This document shows, piece by piece, positions 8,940 through 18,009 of a stretch of 64,000 nt of DNA. Under the pieces are notes generated by a model. The model ran no database searches and was not told the DNA's origin. It worked only from the letters and a program-made list of their open reading frames with translations. Source of the DNA: Eubacteriales bacterium. Its GTDB lineage: Bacteria; Bacillota; Clostridia; Tissierellales; GPF-1. Position 1 is the first letter of the stretch, and the number at the start of each line of letters is the position of its first letter. A program made the position numbers and the translations under genes. Location: NCBI GenBank assembly GCA_030625815.1, contig DAOUQF010000006.1:1-64000 (forward strand), in the 5' to 3' direction.

Positions 8940-11555
8940 ATGAAACGATTATTCTATCCGTTTGAGACAATTGAAAATCCACAACAGGCTGAAGTCGGGG
9001 CAAAGGCGAAGGCCTTGATTGAGCTTGCCCGTGCAAAATTCCCGGTTCCAGATGGGCTTGTTTTCACGGTTGATTTTTTCAGACCATGGCTGCAGGAAAT
9101 CAAAGCATCGCAGGAGTGGATGGAAGCGAAGACTGATCCAACACAAGAACATTGTGATCGGCTAAAAACACGCGTGGAAGCCATGGCGTACACTGCAGAA
9201 CAGCTAACCGTGTTGAATGAGGTACTTGAGTTATTGGGTGAAGAGGAACTCTTCGCGGTGCGATCGTCTTCGCCGGAAGAAGATCAATCCGGCAATAGTT
9301 TTGCCGGCATGTATGACACCGTTCTGGGGGTGAAAAAAGCCGACCTTCCAAAAGAGATTCGCGTGGTTTTTATTTCTCTGTTGGATTTTCGTGTGATGGC
9401 CTATAAAAGCCAATCAGAGATGGAACTTGAGGATGCATCGATGGCGGTGATCGTGCAAGCGCAGCTTGATTCGGAAATCAGCGGGATTGGCTTTTCCTTG
9501 AATCCAAAGAACAACGCCTATGATGAAGCCGTGATCAATGCGAGCTTTGGATTAGGAGAAGCGATCGTGAGCGGGATTGTCACACCGGATACCTATGTCG
9601 TCGATAAGCTCGAATGTAAGATCATTGAGAAGAATGTGAATCTAAAAGAGAATGGAATTTGGTTGAATGCAGTTGGCGGCGTCGATAAAAGACAATGTGA
9701 AAATCCGGAAGCACAATGCTTGAGTGATGAAAAGATTATGGCGGTTGCCAAGATGATCAGTGGCTGCGAAGCGTATTATGGCGTGCCAGTCGATATCGAG
9801 TGGGCGTATGCAAAGGACGAATTATATTTGTTGCAAGCGCGTCCGATTACCGCGTATATTCCGATCTTCCCGGAGATGATGACGAAACCCGGGGAACGAA
9901 AAAAAATCTATGTGGATGTTCTGAATGTCTCTCAAGGGTTTTCTGAACCCCTTTCTGTTTTGGGACTGGATATTTGGGCGAAGGTAATGGGGATGATTGG
10001 AGGGCAGGGGATTATGCCTGCCGGTGAAGGCGGATATTTGCTGAATCTATATGGACGGCAATATTTTAATATCTCCAATTTGCTCAAGGGAATGGGCAGT
10101 CGATTGGGGATTGTCACCGTAGGCAACCATGATCTGGTGATTAAGGAACAGAAAGAAAAAATCATTCGAGAATATAAGACTTTGCATAAAACGAAGGAGA
10201 TGAGAGAAGCGAAATGGGCGATGGTGAAAGTCGCCTTCACGACGCTTCCGATGATGATTGGCATGTTGATCAATCCCAAAAAACAGGAAATTTTGTATAC
10301 GAAACTAGCCAACGAATTTATGGATCATATGAGAAAACTAAAAACCAATCAACCATTTGATCAAGTTGTGCGTGAGGGGTTTGGGCATCTGCAAATCATT
10401 ATGAAGCATAGCGTTACTTACGCGCCTGGGGAATTGGCGATGAGTCGAGTCAAGCGCATGTTCAAAGGAAAAGAGCTGGAGGACGAAATTGCGGCACTTC
10501 AAATGCTGGTTGTCAGCAACCCGACGGTTGCCATGGGAAAAAGTCAGTATGAATTGGCTTGCGAACCGGAACTGCAAGAAACGAAGGATGGAGAAGAATT
10601 TGCAGAAAGAATCGCCTCGCAGGAATATTCAAAGGCGTTCTTGAAAAAAGTTGAGCGACATTGTTCTCTATATGGGGATCGTGGATTCAAGGAGATCGAT
10701 ATCGCGACACTGCGCTTGCGAAATCAGATGAAGGAATTGTATCAGCAACTGAGTCGAATTCGTATCGGTGACAATCAGTTGATCCGTGCGGGAAAACGCA
10801 AAAGAGAAGCCTATGAACACTTGAGAAACGAAGCGGAAAAAATGGGAAACCGCCAAAAGTTTGAGAAAAACGCAGAAGTCTATGAGCGATTATTTGGTTT
10901 TCGGGAAACGCCAAAGTATATGGTGGCTGTTTTGATTGGTCGACTTCATGACTTGGCGATGGAAATTGGCGAAGAATTTGTGCGGCAGGGAAGGCTCGCT
11001 TCTGTGGAACAAATCTTTGATCTGCATCTCGAGGAAATTGCGAAGGCGCAAGGCGATTCCGAATTTGCTTTAACTTCAGCGAGAGAAAAAAACCTTGTTC
11101 CTTATCGGCGCGTAGCTCATGTCAAAAATTGGCCGACGAATATCGACAGTCGCGGGAAAATTCATTACCCTGAGCGGAAAACGAGCGGGGAAGGGTTTGT
11201 AGGTGAATCCATTTCGAGAGGAATCATTCGCGGCCGGGCAAAGGTGCTCCACGCACCTTATGAAAAACCAATCGAATCGGGAGAGATTCTTGTGACTCAT
11301 GCAACAGAACCGGCATGGACTCCGATTTTTATCAATGCCGCGGGGGTTGTTCTTGAGATTGGGGGCATTCTTCAGCATGGTGCAATTATCGCGCGAGAGT
11401 ACGGAATTCCTTGTGTCAGTGGAATCCGGGAAGCAACCCAGATGATTCAGGACGGAGACCTGCTGGAGGTTGACGGCACGAATGGGATCGTGAGAATAAT
11501 CAGTGAGCAGCAGACAAAGCTGGCTTCGACCGCGTGGTCTCCTTTGAGTAAATGA
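8940..11555 (+). CDS. rifampin phosphotransferase / PEP-synthase-like enzyme
   Basis: 871-residue dikinase-superfamily protein. The N-terminal ATP-grasp domain (about 1-320) has AVRSSSPEEDQSGNSFAG and the IEWAY-LLQARP end. A variable helical middle domain follows. The C-terminal swivelling His domain has LQHGAIIAREYGIPCV, with the phospho-His at about residue 813. Length and domain order match rifampin phosphotransferase (about 867 residues), which inactivates rifamycins. PEP synthase is shorter and its PEP-binding C-terminal domain is not seen here. The ATG at 8940 has GGAGG at correct spacing; an upstream in-frame ATG does not. Antibiotic specificity is inference. Confidence 0.8.
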   Translation: MKRLFYPFETIENPQQAEVGAKAKALIELARAKFPVPDGLVFTVDFFRPWLQEIKASQEWMEAKTDPTQEHCDRLKTRVEAMAYTAEQLTVLNEVLELLGEEELFAVRSSSPEEDQSGNSFAGMYDTVLGVKKADLPKEIRVVFISLLDFRVMAYKSQSEMELEDASMAVIVQAQLDSEISGIGFSLNPKNNAYDEAVINASFGLGEAIVSGIVTPDTYVVDKLECKIIEKNVNLKENGIWLNAVGGVDKRQCENPEAQCLSDEKIMAVAKMISGCEAYYGVPVDIEWAYAKDELYLLQARPITAYIPIFPEMMTKPGERKKIYVDVLNVSQGFSEPLSVLGLDIWAKVMGMIGGQGIMPAGEGGYLLNLYGRQYFNISNLLKGMGSRLGIVTVGNHDLVIKEQKEKIIREYKTLHKTKEMREAKWAMVKVAFTTLPMMIGMLINPKKQEILYTKLANEFMDHMRKLKTNQPFDQVVREGFGHLQIIMKHSVTYAPGELAMSRVKRMFKGKELEDEIAALQMLVVSNPTVAMGKSQYELACEPELQETKDGEEFAERIASQEYSKAFLKKVERHCSLYGDRGFKEIDIATLRLRNQMKELYQQLSRIRIGDNQLIRAGKRKREAYEHLRNEAEKMGNRQKFEKNAEVYERLFGFRETPKYMVAVLIGRLHDLAMEIGEEFVRQGRLASVEQIFDLHLEEIAKAQGDSEFALTSAREKNLVPYRRVAHVKNWPTNIDSRGKIHYPERKTSGEGFVGESISRGIIRGRAKVLHAPYEKPIESGEILVTHATEPAWTPIFINAAGVVLEIGGILQHGAIIAREYGIPCVSGIREATQMIQDGDLLEVDGTNGIVRIISEQQTKLASTAWSPLSK

Positions 11556-11568
11556 TGCAAAAAGTAAA

Positions 11569-11608
11569 ACAACCCCCTATATCCTATTCTTTGGATGCAG
11601 GGGGTTGT
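11569..11608. terminator. convergent terminator
   Basis: Stem ACAACCCCCT/AGGGGGTTGT separates the convergent phosphotransferase and flavin reductase genes. Confidence 0.75.
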
Positions 11609-11614
11609 ATATAT

Positions 11615-13600
11615 TTATAGATTTTTTGCTAATTCATAGGAATCCCAGATCGCATACATGATGTTATGCACTTTACTCGAGTCACCAATATTGTGAACGG
11701 GGATGTCAAGATTCTCCAGATCCGCGAATAAACGATCGTTTTCCGCATAGCCGATGGATGTGATGATGGTATCTGCAGCAAGATCGAAAGATTCTTCCAT
11801 CTGTTTGACTTCGACACTTCCATCTTTCGTATTGAAAACAGAAGCTTTTTTATAGACATCCACATGATGGAATTTCAAGAGATCAATCAGCATGTCATGG
11901 TTCATATGAGGAAGTGCGTCATGACCGCCCAGGATTTCCGGAAGCAGTTCAACCACAGCGACTTTTTTTCCTTTTTGCGCCAACCATAGGGCAGTCTCAC
12001 AACCAACCAAACCGCCGCCAATAACGACAATATTCTCACCGACAGAAACCTGTTCCAATAGTACTTGATCAGCTGTTACTGTCGTTTGGGTTCCCGGAAG
12101 CGTAAGGCTTCTTGGCGTGGAACCAGTAGCTGTAATGATGACATCAGCATTGAATGCTGCAGCACTTTCGCGGTCGATCACAGTATCAAACTTCACCTCA
12201 ACCCCTAAGAGTTCCAGTTGCCGTTCATAATATGCAATGAGTTTTCGATCATAGCGCTTAAAGTGAGGCACGCTGCCTGGAATCAAGTTGCCGCCAAGAC
12301 GGTCCGATTTTTCGCATAGGACGACAGAATGTCCGCGAAGGGCGCTGACGCGTGCCACTTCCATTCCTGCCATACCGCCGCCAACAACAAGAACTTTCTT
12401 CTTCTGAATGGCAGGCGTAAGTCCGTAAATTTGCTCACGGCCACAGCTTGGATTGACTGCACAGCTCACAGGTGCGTTGCCGATTCGACCAAGGCAACCT
12501 TCATGACATCCAACACAAGGACGGATTTCATCGAGACGGTCGTACTTGATTTTTGATACGAACTCAGGATCAGCCAATAGTGGACGACCGTAGCTGACAA
12601 TATCACAGGATTTGCCTAAGGCGTCAATAGCCATGGTTGGGTCATCCATTCGTCCAGCCAAGATGATGGGAACATCGACATGTTTCTTCAGGATCTCGCC
12701 GAATTCTCGGTACATGCCGTCTTCAAAATATGTAGGGGGGTGGTTCCAGTACCACGAGTCGTAGGTTCCGGCGTCAACGTTAAGTACATCGTAACCAGCG
12801 TTTACGAGAATCTTCGCTGCCTCAATGCCTTCTTCAATGTCTTTTCCTACTTCCACGTATTCTTCTCCCGGTAATCCGCCTTGTCGTAAGCCTTTCATGC
12901 AGCTTTTCATGCTGTAACGTAAGCTTACAGGGAAGTCAGGTCCGCAGACTTTCTTGATTCCCTTTACAATTTCAGTTGAAATACGAAGTCGATTCTCCAA
13001 GGAACCACCGAATTCGTCCGTTCGCTTATTGAAGAAAGAAATTGCAAATTGATCAAGAAGATATCCTTCATGAACCGCATGGACTTCAACTCCGTCAAAT
13101 CCAGCTTTTTTCGCAATGGCAGCGGACATGGCGAATTTTTGGATCAATGTTTTAATCTCTTCTTTTGTCATCTCGCGATGGATTATCGACGGGTTAAAAC
13201 GATTTTCTTGTTCCGAAGGCGCGATGGTCTTTGAGACGAACCCGGGAAGGGCGCTACGTCCAAGTCCACCGGTCAATTGCAAGAAAATCTTAGCATCATA
13301 GGCATGAATGCGCTCATTCATTTGATAGGTACTGTGAATAAAAGCAAGTGGATTGCTTGTGGGAGAAGGGAGGCCGTTTGCCGGGATCCCTTCTCCTTGC
13401 ATATCCACACTGCAAATGCCGGTAATGATTAAACCTACATCATTTTTCGCACGCTCAACATAGTAATCTTGGATTCTTTGGTTAAAACCGCCATAGGCAT
13501 CTACATACCCAACAGGACCCATGGGAGCCATGGAGGTTTTATTCTTGATGCGGAGTTTGTTGATTTGGATCGGTTCAAATAATTCTTTGTACTTCAACAT
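11615..13600 (-). CDS. NADH:flavin oxidoreductase / 2-enoate reductase-like (Old Yellow Enzyme family)
   Basis: 661-residue flavo-iron-sulfur enzyme. An FMN TIM barrel (about 1-355) contains HAVHEGYLLDQF and the GGSLENR segment. A 4Fe-4S motif of Cys362, 365, 369 and 380 (CVGCHEGC...C) follows, then an FAD site (VLVVGGGMAGMEVA) and an NADH site (VVIGGGLVGCETA). The organisation is that of 2-enoate reductase, 2,4-dienoyl-CoA reductase and bile-acid BaiCD/BaiH enzymes. It is expected to reduce an activated C=C bond anaerobically. The second ATG is chosen because AAAGGAG lies six bases upstream. It is divergent from a TetR gene and has a consensus promoter. Confidence 0.88.
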   Translation of the reverse strand: MLKYKELFEPIQINKLRIKNKTSMAPMGPVGYVDAYGGFNQRIQDYYVERAKNDVGLIITGICSVDMQGEGIPANGLPSPTSNPLAFIHSTYQMNERIHAYDAKIFLQLTGGLGRSALPGFVSKTIAPSEQENRFNPSIIHREMTKEEIKTLIQKFAMSAAIAKKAGFDGVEVHAVHEGYLLDQFAISFFNKRTDEFGGSLENRLRISTEIVKGIKKVCGPDFPVSLRYSMKSCMKGLRQGGLPGEEYVEVGKDIEEGIEAAKILVNAGYDVLNVDAGTYDSWYWNHPPTYFEDGMYREFGEILKKHVDVPIILAGRMDDPTMAIDALGKSCDIVSYGRPLLADPEFVSKIKYDRLDEIRPCVGCHEGCLGRIGNAPVSCAVNPSCGREQIYGLTPAIQKKKVLVVGGGMAGMEVARVSALRGHSVVLCEKSDRLGGNLIPGSVPHFKRYDRKLIAYYERQLELLGVEVKFDTVIDRESAAAFNADVIITATGSTPRSLTLPGTQTTVTADQVLLEQVSVGENIVVIGGGLVGCETALWLAQKGKKVAVVELLPEILGGHDALPHMNHDMLIDLLKFHHVDVYKKASVFNTKDGSVEVKQMEESFDLAADTIITSIGYAENDRLFADLENLDIPVHNIGDSSKVHNIMYAIWDSYELAKNL

Positions 13601-13629
13601 TAACATCTCCTTTTAACGAAATCGATTCG

Positions 13630-13643
13630 CCGAATGCATTCGG
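13630..13643. promoter_or_regulatory. 14-bp palindrome, candidate TetR operator
   Basis: Perfect palindrome CCGAATGCATTCGG, located just downstream of the reductase -10 box. A bound regulator there would block transcription start. It is the likely target of the divergently encoded TetR protein (inference). Confidence 0.55.
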
Positions 13644-13660
13644 TAAATACGTATGTTAAA

Positions 13661-13689
13661 ATTATAACGTTGGCTTTCATCTTTGTCAA
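13661..13689 (-). promoter_or_regulatory. consensus promoter of the enoate-reductase-like gene
   Basis: On the minus strand, TTGACA (13684-13689) and TATAAT (13661-13666) are separated by exactly 17 bp. Both hexamers are perfect. Confidence 0.85.
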
Positions 13690-13711
13690 CAAAACTTTTA
13701 TTTGATAGAAT
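13683..13711 (+). promoter_or_regulatory. promoter of the TetR regulator gene
   Basis: TTGTCA (13683-13688), a 17-bp spacer and TAGAAT (13706-13711). The -35 box overlaps the -35 box of the opposite-facing reductase promoter. Confidence 0.75.
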
Positions 13712-13772
13712 ACAGAGGAACAGAAAGCGCTGAAGCGTGGGACATAATGCCAAGAGAAGGAAATGGGACGAG

Positions 13773-14366
13773 ATGAAGAAGAAAACATCAAGACAGGTGC
13801 AAGCAGAAAATACAAAAGCAAAAATCATGCTCATGGTGAAGCAATTGCTGGCAAATAAGACCTTGGATGAAATCAGTGTCAATGAAATTTGTAAGCAGGC
13901 AGGGGTATCAGTAGGTGCGTTTTATCATCATTTTGTCAATAAGTCAGGAATCATTGTGGAACTCTATGGAGAGATTGATATTCAATTCGAGCAGGAGGTT
14001 TATCCTGCCATGCTTCAAGAGGAGCCAATTGAAGCGATTTATAAGTATTTAGAGCGTCAATGCAGCATCCCCTCAGAGTTTGGGGTCGACTTTGTTAAAA
14101 ATATTTATAAAGCACAGATCGATTATGGGAGTGAGTTCTTTTTATCGGAAGGCAGGGGATTGTCACATGGACTGTATCTTTTGATCTTGCGAGCACAGGA
14201 GAATTCTTTGATTCGAGAAAATGTCTCAACGAAACAATTGACGAGTGAACTTTTGATTATGTCGCGGGGGATTATTTATAATTGGTGTATCAGTGACGGA
14301 AAGACGGATGCGCAAGCGATCACGCGGTGGATGGCCACGAATTACATGCATGCATTTATGGCATAA
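13773..14366 (+). CDS. TetR family transcriptional regulator
   Basis: 198-residue repressor-like protein. The N-terminal helix-turn-helix (about residues 10-55) reads ...LDEISVNEICKQAGVSVGAFYHHFVNKSGI, the classic TetR pattern. The C-terminal helical ligand domain is not assignable. An upstream GTG (13737) would add 12 residues, but the ATG at 13773 gives the usual N-terminal length. It is divergent from the enoate-reductase-like gene with overlapping -35 boxes, so it most likely controls that gene and itself. The inducer may be the enzyme's unsaturated substrate. Confidence 0.88.
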   Translation: MKKKTSRQVQAENTKAKIMLMVKQLLANKTLDEISVNEICKQAGVSVGAFYHHFVNKSGIIVELYGEIDIQFEQEVYPAMLQEEPIEAIYKYLERQCSIPSEFGVDFVKNIYKAQIDYGSEFFLSEGRGLSHGLYLLILRAQENSLIRENVSTKQLTSELLIMSRGIIYNWCISDGKTDAQAITRWMATNYMHAFMA

Positions 14367-14386
14367 AATAAGAACGTTATAGAAAG

Positions 14387-14409
14387 GGTTGTAAATACAA
14401 CCTTTTTTT
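14387..14409 (+). terminator. intrinsic terminator after the TetR gene
   Basis: 7-bp perfect stem GGTTGTA/TACAACC with a two-base loop, followed by seven T residues. Confidence 0.8.
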
Positions 14410-14456
14410 GATGCGAATTATTATCAAGGGGAAACTAAAGGCGCGTACCAATCGAT

Positions 14457-14515
14457 AAAAAACCACCTTATGAACGGTCTCCTATAAGGGGAGCGGAACA
14501 GTAAGGTGGTTTTTT
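14457..14515. terminator. long branched terminator, usable on both strands
   Basis: Outer perfect 14-bp arms (AAAAAACCACCTTA and its complement) enclose a smaller CTCC/GGAG hairpin. T-runs occur on both strands. It lies between the TetR gene and the opposite-strand nitroreductase remnant. Confidence 0.75.
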
Positions 14516-14525
14516 AATGAGGAAA

Positions 14526-14733
14526 CTAGGAAATGACGGTCGTGATGTCTTCAAGTTTTTTCCGCGGAGGACTTTTCAGGTCACCGTCGGGAATGCCGAT
14601 GGGAAGTGTGGCGGCAAGCGAAAGGGTTTGAAAGGCAGCAGCCAATATTTTTTTGGAGATCTTCCACTGGAATCTGATCAGGTTTGAATTTGCGCACGCT
14701 TTGGCGAAGTGAGATGTTTTGAATAGTAGACAT
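14526..14733 (-). pseudogene. nitroreductase family remnant (internal deletion)
   Basis: The 5' part reads MSTIQNISLRQSVRKFKPDQ then IPVEDLQK, the classic nitroreductase N-terminus, and has an AAGAGG ribosome binding site. After a frame change the sequence reads ILAAA and almost at once SLAATLPIGIPDGD, then SPPRKKLEDI, the typical C-terminus. The middle, about 100 residues carrying the FMN site, is missing. This is an internally deleted, frameshifted and non-functional gene of 69 codons. It shows recent gene decay next to the ABC exporter. Confidence 0.75.
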
Positions 14734-14956
14734 AAGAGCCTCTTTTGATAGTTTGGTATAAAATAAAGCATAACAAATCATTAGTTTGTTGTTTAACCGA
14801 TAGCAAAATATATTGCGTGAATTCATTTCCATTCATAGTTGTGGGAGCTGGATTGCTACGCGAATCAATTGCTGGATATAGAATTGAAAGTAGAGCGAGT
14901 ATACATGAAGTGGAACGAGTATGGATGAACGAGTGAGAAATGAGAGGAGGGAAACA

Positions 14957-15802
14957 ATGAATATTATCGAGATCAATCATTTGTGTAAGAAATTTAAATA
15001 TTTTTCATTGCAGGATGTTTCACTGCAATTACCGCAGGGAGAGATCATGGGTTTGATTGGCGCTAATGGTGCCGGGAAAACGACTTTGATTAAAATTATT
15101 ATGGGCTTGTATTTGTATGATCAAGGTGAGGTGAGCGTGTTGGGGATGGATCCTATCAAGGATGGCAATGTGCTGCGAAATGATATTGGGTTTGTGTTTG
15201 ATGATCCGAGATACTATGATTTTCATTTAAAGAAAATCAGTCGAATCATTGCGCCTTTCTACAGCAACTGGGATGATGAGTTGTTTCATGATTATTTGGG
15301 AAAATTTGAATTGTCGGATCGCATGAAATTCAAAAAGTTGTCGAGGGGAATGAAATTGAAATTTGCTTTGGCAATCGCTTTGTCTCACAAGGCCAAGTTG
15401 TTGGTGTTGGATGAACCGACCTCGGGGCTGGATCCAATTTTTAGAATCGAGTTGCTGAAAATTCTGAGAGAAGTGAAGCGGGATGGGGCCTGTTCGATTT
15501 TGTTTTCTTCTCATATTACCGATGATGTTGAAAGAATTGCGGACTGCATCACGTACATAAAAAACGGCCGGATTATCTTCTCTGGGATCAAAGAGGATGT
15601 CTTGTCCAGATTTTTGCTGATTCAGGGAAAAGAGAAGAGCATACCGGTGGAGATCGCGTCGGTAATGATTTCGGGTCAGGTAATGCCAGAATATTTTGAA
15701 GCGCTTTTGCCGCGGGAAGTCGCTGCATCAAAGGGATGGAACGTAGATATGAAGCCTTCCCTTGAGCAAATCATGCTTTATCATGAAATGCGGGGTGAGT
15801 AA
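14957..15802 (+). CDS. ABC transporter ATP-binding protein (exporter type)
   Basis: 281-residue ATPase. Walker A is GANGAGKTT (about residues 36-44), the signature is LSRGMKLKFALA, Walker B is LLVLDEPTSGLDP, and the H-loop is FSSHITDDVE. The weak signature (SRGM rather than SGGQ) is common in YtrB/antibiotic-exporter-type ATPases. GAGAGGAGGG precedes the ATG. Two ABC-2 permease genes follow at 1 bp and 1 bp spacing, forming a complete exporter. No regulator gene of the usual YtrA type is adjacent. Confidence 0.92.
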   Translation: MNIIEINHLCKKFKYFSLQDVSLQLPQGEIMGLIGANGAGKTTLIKIIMGLYLYDQGEVSVLGMDPIKDGNVLRNDIGFVFDDPRYYDFHLKKISRIIAPFYSNWDDELFHDYLGKFELSDRMKFKKLSRGMKLKFALAIALSHKAKLLVLDEPTSGLDPIFRIELLKILREVKRDGACSILFSSHITDDVERIADCITYIKNGRIIFSGIKEDVLSRFLLIQGKEKSIPVEIASVMISGQVMPEYFEALLPREVAASKGWNVDMKPSLEQIMLYHEMRGE

Positions 15803-15803
15803 A

Positions 15804-16517
15804 ATGCTGACCTTAATTCGAAAGGATTATATTGCGTTTGGACATTTGCTTTTCTTTCAACTGCTGCTCACCCTCGGCATGATGTCCTTTGGATTGTTTA
15901 TCGACAAGAGGGGAACGATGACCTTTATCGCGTTGATCTTGTATCCGTTGATTGTGCCCACTTTGCTGCTAATCAATGACAAGAGGTATTTTGAGTTGTG
16001 CAATGCAATGCCCAATAGCAGAAGGATTTTTGTGTTCAGCAAGTATGTCGGGGGATTCGCTGCGTCCTTTGCCATCATACTGATCGGAATGAGTTACGGC
16101 TATTTGGTTACCCGATACATAATCACCGAGGGGGTGAATTTCAGTCCGGTTTTTGGGTTGAGGGGATTCAGCTTTATTCTGATTCCGGTGGTGCTAATCA
16201 ATAGCATTACCTTTCCTATCTTCTTCAAATTTTCGAGGGAAAAAGGGAGTATTGCGCTGTTTGTACTGTTCGGCATGATTCTGATTGGATTGCTGGTCGG
16301 CGTTGTATTTGTGGAAAAAGGAATACAGGCAGCAAACATGCAGTATTCGGAACAAGAGGTTTTTCCGATGCTGATGCAGAGGTTGGCAAAGTACATCGAT
16401 AGAATCGGCGTCAATCAATTTTTGTTTCAATTGTTTGCCGGTACGGCGGGGGTCTTAGGGATTTCTGTTATGCTTTCGATCTGGGGCTTTTCGAATAAAG
16501 ATATTGGAGGTGAGTAG
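15804..16517 (+). CDS. ABC-2 type permease subunit
   Basis: 237 residues with about six predicted membrane helices, starting MLTLIRKDYIAFGHLLFFQL. Pairing of a soluble N-terminal tip (LIRKDY) with helices is typical of ABC-2 exporters. The start codon directly follows the ATPase stop (one base between), which shows translational coupling. Cargo is unknown; family relatives export bacteriocins or cell-envelope-active compounds. Confidence 0.82.
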   Translation: MLTLIRKDYIAFGHLLFFQLLLTLGMMSFGLFIDKRGTMTFIALILYPLIVPTLLLINDKRYFELCNAMPNSRRIFVFSKYVGGFAASFAIILIGMSYGYLVTRYIITEGVNFSPVFGLRGFSFILIPVVLINSITFPIFFKFSREKGSIALFVLFGMILIGLLVGVVFVEKGIQAANMQYSEQEVFPMLMQRLAKYIDRIGVNQFLFQLFAGTAGVLGISVMLSIWGFSNKDIGGE

Positions 16518-16518
16518 G

Positions 16519-17214
16519 ATGAAAGCTTTGTTGCTTCGGGATTTGCGGGCGTATCGAACGTTCTTCTTGTTGCTGATTACGGTGATGATTCTCTATTCCT
16601 TGTTGATCTTTAAGGTTGGTTCCGTGAATGGACTGGTCGGTTTTTTGGTTGTCTTTCTGCCATCCATCGCGGGGGTTGTTCTCTTCTTGGGCGATCAGGA
16701 ATTGATGCAGCTTACCGCATCGTTACCGGTTTCTCGCACCCAATTGGTTGCATCTAAGTATCTGTCCACCTATTTATTTGGCAGTATCCTCGTTATTCTT
16801 ACCATTGCAATCACGTGGTTGTTTAGCGGAAGCTTCTTTAATGCAAGAGTTGATTTCTTAGAACTCATTTCCATGCGCGGCTTTCTGTTTTCGATTTTGC
16901 CGATTACTCTCATTGTGAGCATCTCCTATCCAGTCTTGTTTCGTTATGGATTGGGGCTGGGGGCAAAAATTCTCCTTGTCGGATTTGCGCTTTTATACGG
17001 AGTTGGGATGATCGTTATGGAGCGGGTTGTTGGGCGATGGTTGATGGTTCAGCGGAGTGGAATTTTTGCTACTGCAATGGCTCTGTTTGCAAGGGGAGAG
17101 ACTCGCTTTGGCGTGGTGCTATTTGATGGAGGCTTGATGGTGCTACTTCTGGTGCTTATGATTGGCTCCATTCTTCTTTCGGTCTATTGGATCAATCGAA
17201 AGGACTTTACATGA
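16519..17214 (+). CDS. ABC-2 type permease subunit (second)
   Basis: 231 residues with about six helices, starting MKALLLRDLRAYRTFFLLLI. It is similar in plan to the preceding permease (RKDYIAF versus LRDLRAY), suggesting duplication and a heterodimeric channel. GGAGGTG precedes the ATG at 16519; an upstream TTG is rejected. The gene ends the exporter operon and is followed by about 100 bp before the XRE gene. Confidence 0.82.
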   Translation: MKALLLRDLRAYRTFFLLLITVMILYSLLIFKVGSVNGLVGFLVVFLPSIAGVVLFLGDQELMQLTASLPVSRTQLVASKYLSTYLFGSILVILTIAITWLFSGSFFNARVDFLELISMRGFLFSILPITLIVSISYPVLFRYGLGLGAKILLVGFALLYGVGMIVMERVVGRWLMVQRSGIFATAMALFARGETRFGVVLFDGGLMVLLLVLMIGSILLSVYWINRKDFT

Positions 17215-17316
17215 ATCTTAAATCTATCTGAAAGCGATGGGTTTGCCCTATGGATTTTTCAAATTTATGGTAAGATAGAGTGAATGACTGGAGAAAATCA
17301 TAAGGGTGGTTAAGGA

Positions 17317-17796
17317 ATGAAAAAAGAGAACATCTATCGTAAGGCAAGGGAGAAATACAATGAAGAAAATCCAACTCCCATGAGCCGAGAAGAGGCTGTT
17401 GAGAGATTACATATTAGCGTGGCAACATTGGGCCGATATGAAAATGGAGAGAGCGAACCCAATCCGGATGTGGTGCATGCCATGAGCAAGGTCTATGAGG
17501 ATCCGGCATTGCGTAGAAGATATTGTTCGGAATGTTGTTTGATTGGCAAGGAAGATCATCCCTATAGTGCGCCTAAAACTCTTTTTGAATCAGGGTATGG
17601 ATTGATTAATGCCAATCGGGTTCTGGATGTATTTAAAAATGAGTTGTTTGAAATATTGTCTGATGGGATTGTGGATGAAAAGGAAATTGTGAAGCTTCGC
17701 AACATGATTCCGCAGATCAAGGATATTCAGAAATTGTTGAGCGATATTGAAATTGAGATCGAAAAGCGTTCCTTGCGGTACGAAAGCCAGGAGTAA
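17317..17796 (+). CDS. helix-turn-helix (XRE family) regulator
   Basis: 159 residues. The N-terminal XRE-like domain (about 1-60) reads MSREEAVERLHISVATLGRY then ENGESEPNPDVVHAMSKVY. A cysteine cluster follows (YCSECCLIGK, with the CxxCC spacing preserved in relatives). The C-terminal helices include LSDGIVDEKEIVKLRNMIPQ, which looks like a dimerisation coiled segment. AAGGAATG forms the start context. A large hairpin terminator follows. Target genes are unknown; the downstream membrane operon is a candidate. Confidence 0.8.
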   Translation: MKKENIYRKAREKYNEENPTPMSREEAVERLHISVATLGRYENGESEPNPDVVHAMSKVYEDPALRRRYCSECCLIGKEDHPYSAPKTLFESGYGLINANRVLDVFKNELFEILSDGIVDEKEIVKLRNMIPQIKDIQKLLSDIEIEIEKRSLRYESQE

Positions 17797-17824
17797 AAAG
17801 AAAGTATTCATTCAAATATAGTGG

Positions 17825-17890
17825 ATGCTAGATTTCCCAGTGAAAAATCGCAATTGTGAATTTTTCCAAGGGAAAATCTAGCATTTTTTA
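17825..17890 (+). terminator. long hairpin terminator
   Basis: Arms ATGCTAGATTTCCC and GGGAAAATCTAGCAT (one bulged A) with a further inner A/T-rich helix, then six T residues. Confidence 0.75.
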
Positions 17891-17892
17891 TA

Positions 17893-17921
17893 TGGAGAGT
17901 AGGCTTAAGTTTTTCTATAAT
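17893..17921 (+). promoter_or_regulatory. putative promoter of the large membrane-anchored protein gene
   Basis: TGGAGA, a 17-bp spacer and a perfect TATAAT (17916-17921), about 90 bp ahead of the start codon. Confidence 0.6.
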
Positions 17922-18009
17922 ATGAGTATCACCGGTGGATGAGGCATGGATACACGCCAACTTGCGAATTGTGTTCGCAAGATACATAAAGTTAGAAAGT
18001 GAGGAAACC

